Shown here: positions 6,032-9,792 of the stretch, one piece after another
Layout: each line of letters starts with the position of its first letter
How positions within the stretch are numbered: position 1 is the first letter of the stretch
DNA from: an uncultured Eubacteriales bacterium
GTDB lineage: Bacteria; Bacillota_A; Clostridia; Christensenellales; Aristaeellaceae
Reading direction: 5' to 3'
DNA: 9,792 nucleotides
Assembly (NCBI GenBank): GCA_902766515.1
Contig: CACXEB010000373.1
Location: forward strand, 1 to 9,792
Notes under the pieces: generated by a model
The model's input: the letters and a program-made list of their open reading frames with translations, nothing else
Told to the model about the DNA's origin: nothing
The model's database searches: none
Position numbers and translations under genes: made by a program

Positions 6032-6060
6032 TTGACATTTCAGCCGATTCACGTTAAGAT
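6032..6060 (+). promoter_or_regulatory. Sigma-70-type promoter of the transporter operon
   Basis: A perfect -35 box TTGACA (6032-6037) is separated by 17 bp from TAAGAT (6055-6060), which matches four of six -10 bases. Transcription would begin near 6067 and leave a leader of about 270 nt before the first permease. No other rightward promoter of similar quality is visible between here and 6338. Confidence 0.6.
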
Positions 6061-6139
6061 GATTGCGTTGGCAAATAATACTGCTTTCCGTCTGCACCAT
6101 ATACATCTGCAAGCGCCTTTTTCGCCCCAGCTGCGTTGC

Positions 6140-6260
6140 GCTACGGTCGACGTAGCCTTGCCTCTCGTGCGCGGTGCGCGAGACGCTTGCGTCCGCGGTG
6201 CGTGCGCGATTCAACTACGCCTCCCTTCGTTCTACTTCGCTGGAACGAAAAATGCATTTT
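6140..6260 (+). promoter_or_regulatory. Hairpin-rich leader of the transporter operon
   Basis: Several stems lie in a row: GCTACG (6140-6145) with CGTAGC (6151-6156); 6163-6170 with 6176-6183 (eight pairs, one G-T); GACG (6182-6185) with CGTC (6190-6193); and TTCGTTC (6226-6232) with GAACGAA (6243-6249). A 12-bp perfect palindrome AAAATGCATTTT (6249-6260) follows. No stem is followed by a clear T tract on the plus strand, and I do not recognise a riboswitch class. The region is GC-rich and repetitive, unlike the AT-rich stretch before it. Confidence 0.4.
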
Positions 6261-6337
6261 GTATCTGCATATGGTTTAGACGTCAATCAGTATATGGCTT
6301 CCATGGAACGTTTCAGAACGGCGAAGAGGGACCGACG

Positions 6338-7258
6338 ATGAAAAAATCGCTGAACAAGTATCTGCTGCGGATCTGGCAGGCGCGGTATCTGTACCTGCTG
6401 CTGATCCCCGGGATGGTCTATTTTGCGGTCTTCCATTACCAGCCGATGAGCGGGCTGGTGCTGGCGTTCAAGAAATACAACGCCCGGCTGGGCATCTGGG
6501 GCTCACAGTGGGTCGGCTGGGCGAATTTCCAGCGCATATTCTCTACGCCGGCGGCGATGAAGGCGATCCGCAACACCTTTGAGATCAACCTGTCCCGCCT
6601 CCTCTGGCAGTTTCCCGTGCCGATCTTCCTGGCCATCCTGATCAACGAGATGCGGGGCAGGCGGGTCAAGCGCGTGTACCAGATCATCTACACCTTCCCG
6701 CACTTCCTCAGCTGGATCATCGTGTCCACGCTGATCTCGAACTTCTTTTCCAACGGCGGCATGATCAACACGATCATCGCGAGCATGGGCGGGGCCCGGA
6801 TCGACTTCCTGTCCAACGCCAGTATCTTCCGGCCCTTCCTGTACATCACCCACAACTGGAAGGAGATGGGCTGGAGCTCGATCATCTACATGGCGGCGAT
6901 CATGGGGATCGACGCGAGCCTGTACGAGGCGGCGATCGTGGACGGCGCGGGGCGGTGGAAGCAGATGATCTATGTGACGCTGCCGGGCATCCGTGCAACG
7001 ATCATCACGATGTTCATCCTGCAGGTCGGCCGGATCATGAACTCCGGCTTCGAGCAGATCTTCTACCTGCAGAACGGCGCCGTCAAGGATGTGTCCGACA
7101 TCCTGGACACGTACATCTACAACATCACCTTCAACGCGACGCCCAACTACGGCTTCTCGACCGCGGTCGGCCTGTTCAAGTCTGTGATCAACCTGTTCAT
7201 GCTGATCAGCGCCAACTTCATCGTCAAGAAGGCGTCGGGCAGCGGCATGTTCTCCTGA
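6338..7258 (+). CDS. ABC carbohydrate permease, LplB-like (CUT1 family)
   Basis: This 306-residue inner-membrane protein is one half of the channel of a sugar/oligosaccharide importer. The N-terminus (LLIPGMVYFAVFHYQPMSG, 21-39) is typical of LplB-type permeases, as are the segment around LNEMRGRRVKRVYQIIYTFPHF (102-123) and the end KKASGSGMFS. About six membrane helices are visible. The EAA loop that docks the ATPase is intact: EAAIVDGAGRWKQMIYVTLP at 197-216. The reading frame is open back to about 5900, but the start at 6338 is right because GAAGAGGG (6323-6330) lies seven bases upstream and the family N-terminus begins here. The second permease follows 17 bp later. Members of this group commonly import pectin-, xylan- or glycan-derived oligosaccharides; the actual substrate cannot be read from sequence. 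Confidence 0.93.
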   Translation: MKKSLNKYLLRIWQARYLYLLLIPGMVYFAVFHYQPMSGLVLAFKKYNARLGIWGSQWVGWANFQRIFSTPAAMKAIRNTFEINLSRLLWQFPVPIFLAILINEMRGRRVKRVYQIIYTFPHFLSWIIVSTLISNFFSNGGMINTIIASMGGARIDFLSNASIFRPFLYITHNWKEMGWSSIIYMAAIMGIDASLYEAAIVDGAGRWKQMIYVTLPGIRATIITMFILQVGRIMNSGFEQIFYLQNGAVKDVSDILDTYIYNITFNATPNYGFSTAVGLFKSVINLFMLISANFIVKKASGSGMFS

Positions 7259-7275
7259 CCGCAGGAGGTGCGCAG

Positions 7276-8172
7276 ATGAGTCAGAAAGTCACTCCGATCC
7301 CCCATCCCCGGAAAAAGCGCTATACCATCGGCGACGTGCTGATCTTCATCACGCTGACGCTGATCGCGCTGCTGATCTTCACGCCCTTCTACAACGCGCT
7401 CGTGATCTCGCTGGAGTCCAGCCGCGGCTATGTGCTGCATCCCGTGTCGCTGTATCCGACGGAGCCGACGATCAACAACTACGCCTACGTCATCAAGAAC
7501 GGCAACATCCTGACGGGGTACATGAGCACGATCATCATCACGGTCGCCGGCACGGCGCTGAGCATGGTCGCCATGATCATGATGGCCTACGTGTTCTCCC
7601 GCAAGCCCTTCCCCGGCTCGCGGCTGCTGTTCATCCTGGTCATGATCACGATGTTCTTCTCCGGCGGCATGATCCCTACCTACCTGCTGTTCAAGAACCT
7701 CGGCCTGATCAACTCCCGCTGGTCCATCATCCTGTACTGCGGCGTGTCCACCTACCACCTGATCATCATGCGCAGCAGCTTCCAGCAGACCCCGCCCGAC
7801 CTGGAGGAGGCCGCCAAGATCGACGGAGCGAACGACGTCACGATCTTCTTCCGGGTGATGCTGCCGCTGCAGAGCGCCATCATCGCCACCTTCACGCTGT
7901 TCACCGCCGTGGGGTACTGGAACGAGTGGTTCTGGTCCATGCTGCTGATCAACTCCGCGCGCAAGATGACCCTGCAGACCGTCCTGCGCGCCATCGTGGC
8001 GGAGTCCGCCGCCTATTCCGACATCGCCTCGGGCGATACGGACGTCAACGTGTTCACCTCCGGCATCAAGATGGCGGCGGTGGTCATGACGACCCTGCCC
8101 ATCATGTGCTTCTACCCGTTCCTGCAGAAGCACTTCGTCAAGGGCGTCCTCGTGGGCGCGATCAAAATGTAA
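7276..8172 (+). CDS. ABC carbohydrate permease, YtcP-like (CUT1 family)
   Basis: The 298-residue product is the partner inner-membrane permease. It has a short basic cytoplasmic N-terminus (PHPRKKRYTIGD), then helices at about 20-40, 84-106, 117-140, 148-166, 199-218 and 264-283. The EAA loop is EEAAKIDGANDVTIFFRVML at 177-196, followed by PL. The ending KHFVKGVLVGAIKM (285-298) is typical of YtcP/LplC-type permeases. The start at 7276 is supported by AGGAGG (7263-7268) with seven bases of spacing. Codons are strongly C- and G-ending, as in the rest of this operon, which explains the long spurious reading frames on the opposite strand. With the previous gene it forms a heterodimeric channel. 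Confidence 0.93.
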   Translation: MSQKVTPIPHPRKKRYTIGDVLIFITLTLIALLIFTPFYNALVISLESSRGYVLHPVSLYPTEPTINNYAYVIKNGNILTGYMSTIIITVAGTALSMVAMIMMAYVFSRKPFPGSRLLFILVMITMFFSGGMIPTYLLFKNLGLINSRWSIILYCGVSTYHLIIMRSSFQQTPPDLEEAAKIDGANDVTIFFRVMLPLQSAIIATFTLFTAVGYWNEWFWSMLLINSARKMTLQTVLRAIVAESAAYSDIASGDTDVNVFTSGIKMAAVVMTTLPIMCFYPFLQKHFVKGVLVGAIKM

Positions 8173-8199
8173 GTTCACGGCATGACGTACGCCGTGGAT
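8173..8199 (+). promoter_or_regulatory. Intercistronic hairpin before the binding-protein gene
   Basis: CACGGC (8176-8181) pairs perfectly with GCCGTG (8191-8196), extended at the base by T-A and G-T pairs to nine pairs (8173-8181 with 8191-8199). It directly follows the permease stop and no T tract follows, so it is probably not a full terminator. Such hairpins can stabilise the downstream part of a message, which would fit the greater need for binding protein over permease. Confidence 0.4.
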
Positions 8200-8240
8200 C
8201 ATATGCACCCATTTTCCCACCAACCAAAGGAGGTAAGAGA

Positions 8241-9782
8241 ATGAAACGCCTGTTCGCACTGGCCCTCGCAGCGGTCCTGCTCCTGTCCTGCTGTTCCGCG
8301 CTGGCTGACTATGACACCCATGTCAGCTTCACCCTGAACGGCACGCACACCAACTCCAACATGGACTACAACCACGACGCGATGTACGACTACATCGCCG
8401 GCATGTTCAACTTCGACTATGAGGTCTATCCCGTGTCGAAGGACGCCCAGGACTCAAAGGTCCGTTCCTGGATCCAGGGCGGGACGATGCCGGACACGGT
8501 CACCTGGCGCAACTTCAAATACCAGGAGTACGTGGAGTACGCCGAGAACGGCCTGATCGCCGCCCTGCCGGACGGCTGGGAGACCAAATATCCGGACCTG
8601 TATGACATGATGGCAAGCAGCATGAGCGCCGAAGCCCTCAAGAAGTTCTATATCGACGGCGCCTGCTGCGGCATCGCCCACGCGCGCAACTACCGCTTCA
8701 ACAAGGTGAGCACGCTGGTCGATCACCTGTCCGTGTACTACCGCAAGGACTGGGCGAAGGAGCTCGGCTTTGATTTCGGCGACGTGATCAAGATCAGCGA
8801 CCTGAAGGCCTACCTGCGCGCCTGCATCGACAACGACATGGCCAAGAACGGCAACACCCTCGGCCTGACGAACGAGCCCGGCTATATCGCCCGGTTCTGG
8901 ATGCTGTTCGCCGACCATCCGTATGACAAGTTCCACAAGACCGAAAACGGCTACGCCTGGGGCTTCACCGATCCGACCGTCCTGGACGCGCTGAAGGTCG
9001 CCAACGAATGGTATGCCGAAGGCCTGATCGACCGCGACTTCTACCTGTACCAGTCCGAGGACGCCATCAGCAAGTTCACCAGCGGCGTCGCCGCGGCGTT
9101 CTACCACAACTGCGCCGTGTCCAGCTACCTGGGCTACGCCACCACCTTTGAGAACAACACCGGCCTCAAGTGCGACGACTGCATCGCCATCGCCACCATC
9201 GCCACCGATGACGGCGTGACCCGCGCCGAGGAAACCGACAACTGGTGGTCCGTGACGATGTTCAACCCGGACATCGACGCCGAGACCCTCGACCGCCTGC
9301 TGAGCATGATGAACTGGGCCTGCACCGAAGAGGGCGAAATCACCATCATGCTGGGCCTGCGCGGCGAGATCTGGGACTTTGACGAGAACCACAACGTTAA
9401 GATGCTCACCGAGCCGGACGAGAAGGGCAACTACGCGAACACCCAGGACCTGTATCCCAGCTACGCCGTCTTCCGCACCCAGGGCGTCAACGCCGATGAC
9501 TTCGGCTTCATCAATCCCTCCAACGACCGGAAGTTCGTCGATCCCATCCTGCGCGCCTACGCGGTCCGCGACACCGGCCACATCAACTACATGGACGTCA
9601 ACTACACCTTCTTCTCCAGCGACAGCAAGGCTAATTTCTCCGTCGAGCTCAAGGACGAGATCGCCAAGCTGATCATGGGCAAGCCCGAGGACCTCGAAGC
9701 CAACTGGCAGAAATGCATCGAGGAGAACAAGCCCCTGTGGCAGCCGCTGGTCGACGACCTGAACGCCGCGTTTGTCAAATAA
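8241..9782 (+). CDS. Extracellular solute-binding protein (family 1) of a CUT1 importer
   Basis: The 513-residue product captures the sugar outside the cell and delivers it to the two permeases. An export signal is clear: basic MKR, a hydrophobic core (4-15), then SCCSALAD. The end is ambiguous. C17 after LLS gives a weak lipobox for membrane anchoring, whereas A20-L21-A22 before D23 is a good signal peptidase I site. The mature part has the pattern of LipO/YtcQ-like binding proteins of about 500 residues, with many surface aromatic residues and a WRNFKYQEYVEYAENGLIA block (89-107). The start is set by AAGGAGGT (8227-8234), six bases upstream, the strongest ribosome site in the window. It is the third gene of the operon, 68 bp after permease 2. 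No ATPase gene follows before the window ends. Confidence 0.92.
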   Translation: MKRLFALALAAVLLLSCCSALADYDTHVSFTLNGTHTNSNMDYNHDAMYDYIAGMFNFDYEVYPVSKDAQDSKVRSWIQGGTMPDTVTWRNFKYQEYVEYAENGLIAALPDGWETKYPDLYDMMASSMSAEALKKFYIDGACCGIAHARNYRFNKVSTLVDHLSVYYRKDWAKELGFDFGDVIKISDLKAYLRACIDNDMAKNGNTLGLTNEPGYIARFWMLFADHPYDKFHKTENGYAWGFTDPTVLDALKVANEWYAEGLIDRDFYLYQSEDAISKFTSGVAAAFYHNCAVSSYLGYATTFENNTGLKCDDCIAIATIATDDGVTRAEETDNWWSVTMFNPDIDAETLDRLLSMMNWACTEEGEITIMLGLRGEIWDFDENHNVKMLTEPDEKGNYANTQDLYPSYAVFRTQGVNADDFGFINPSNDRKFVDPILRAYAVRDTGHINYMDVNYTFFSSDSKANFSVELKDEIAKLIMGKPEDLEANWQKCIEENKPLWQPLVDDLNAAFVK

Positions 9783-9792
9783 CGGAACTGAA

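Larger units (their letters stand above)
5498..6337. other. 840-bp region without an intact gene
   Basis: This divergent intergenic region is more AT-rich than the genes beside it between about 5590 and 6120. From left to right it holds the leftward Sel1 promoter, the second 86-bp repeat, an ACTTCAA heptamer array, a 37-codon toxin-like fragment, a rightward promoter and a GC-rich hairpin leader. Its length and mixed composition suggest an insertion/deletion hot spot rather than a plain promoter region. Confidence 0.7.

Noticed and set aside
5885..6214. 109-codon minus-strand frame ending in a NNRRPH-like segment
   Set aside because: The ending recalls IS3-type transposases only superficially. 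There is no DDE pattern, no inverted repeats were found, and the frame crosses a likely promoter.
5900..6337. Upstream extension of the first permease frame by about 146 codons
   Set aside because: The extension has no membrane-protein or permease likeness, crosses a promoter, and the family N-terminus with its ribosome site begins at 6338.
7147..9581. Two minus-strand frames of about 370 codons opposite the transporter genes
   Set aside because: They arise from the strong C/G third-position bias of the permease and binding-protein genes. Their translations are biased low-complexity runs of D, H, R, V and G.

Overview
The window looks like a chromosome segment of a fairly GC-rich Bacillota, probably a gut- or rumen-type Clostridia. 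Three things suggest this: strong AGGAGG-type ribosome binding sites, a class-II CCA enzyme with an HD domain paired with a long-form RNase Z, and a two-permease plus binding-protein sugar uptake operon with no ATPase of its own. No 16S rRNA or other marker is present, so the taxonomy is inference.

Layout. Bases 1-291 are non-coding and hold four hairpins, among them a 22-pair near-perfect palindrome and one or two likely terminators. Bases 292-4131 are a tight minus-strand operon. In transcription order it runs: a small uncharacterised protein, a fusion of a nicotinate/NMN adenylyltransferase-like domain to a NADAR domain, a CCA-adding tRNA nucleotidyltransferase, and ribonuclease Z. Junctions are a stop/start overlap, 28 bp and 3 bp. 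Upstream of it, also on the minus strand, is a Sel1-repeat protein (4280-5497) with its own promoter and an unrecognised C-terminal region. An 83% identical 86-bp structured repeat lies on each side of that gene, in the same orientation.

Bases 5498-6337 are an 840-bp stretch with no intact gene. It holds the leftward Sel1 promoter with a palindrome in its spacer, the second 86-bp repeat, a helically phased array of ACTTCAA heptamers, and a 37-codon ORF whose first residues resemble a RelE/HigB-type toxin and then stop resembling it. It also holds a good rightward promoter and a roughly 270-nt hairpin-rich leader. From 6338 to 9782 a plus-strand operon encodes two CUT1-type permeases (LplB/YtcP-like) and an extracellular solute-binding protein. 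These would need a shared MsmX-type ATPase from elsewhere in the genome.

How the genes fit together. RNase Z and the CCA enzyme carry out successive steps of tRNA 3'-end maturation and are made from coupled reading frames. The NAD-linked fusion and its small partner are transcribed with them, which may tie NAD/ADP-ribose chemistry to RNA end processing. That link is the most interesting hypothesis here and is inference from gene order. The right-hand operon is a separate carbohydrate import unit.
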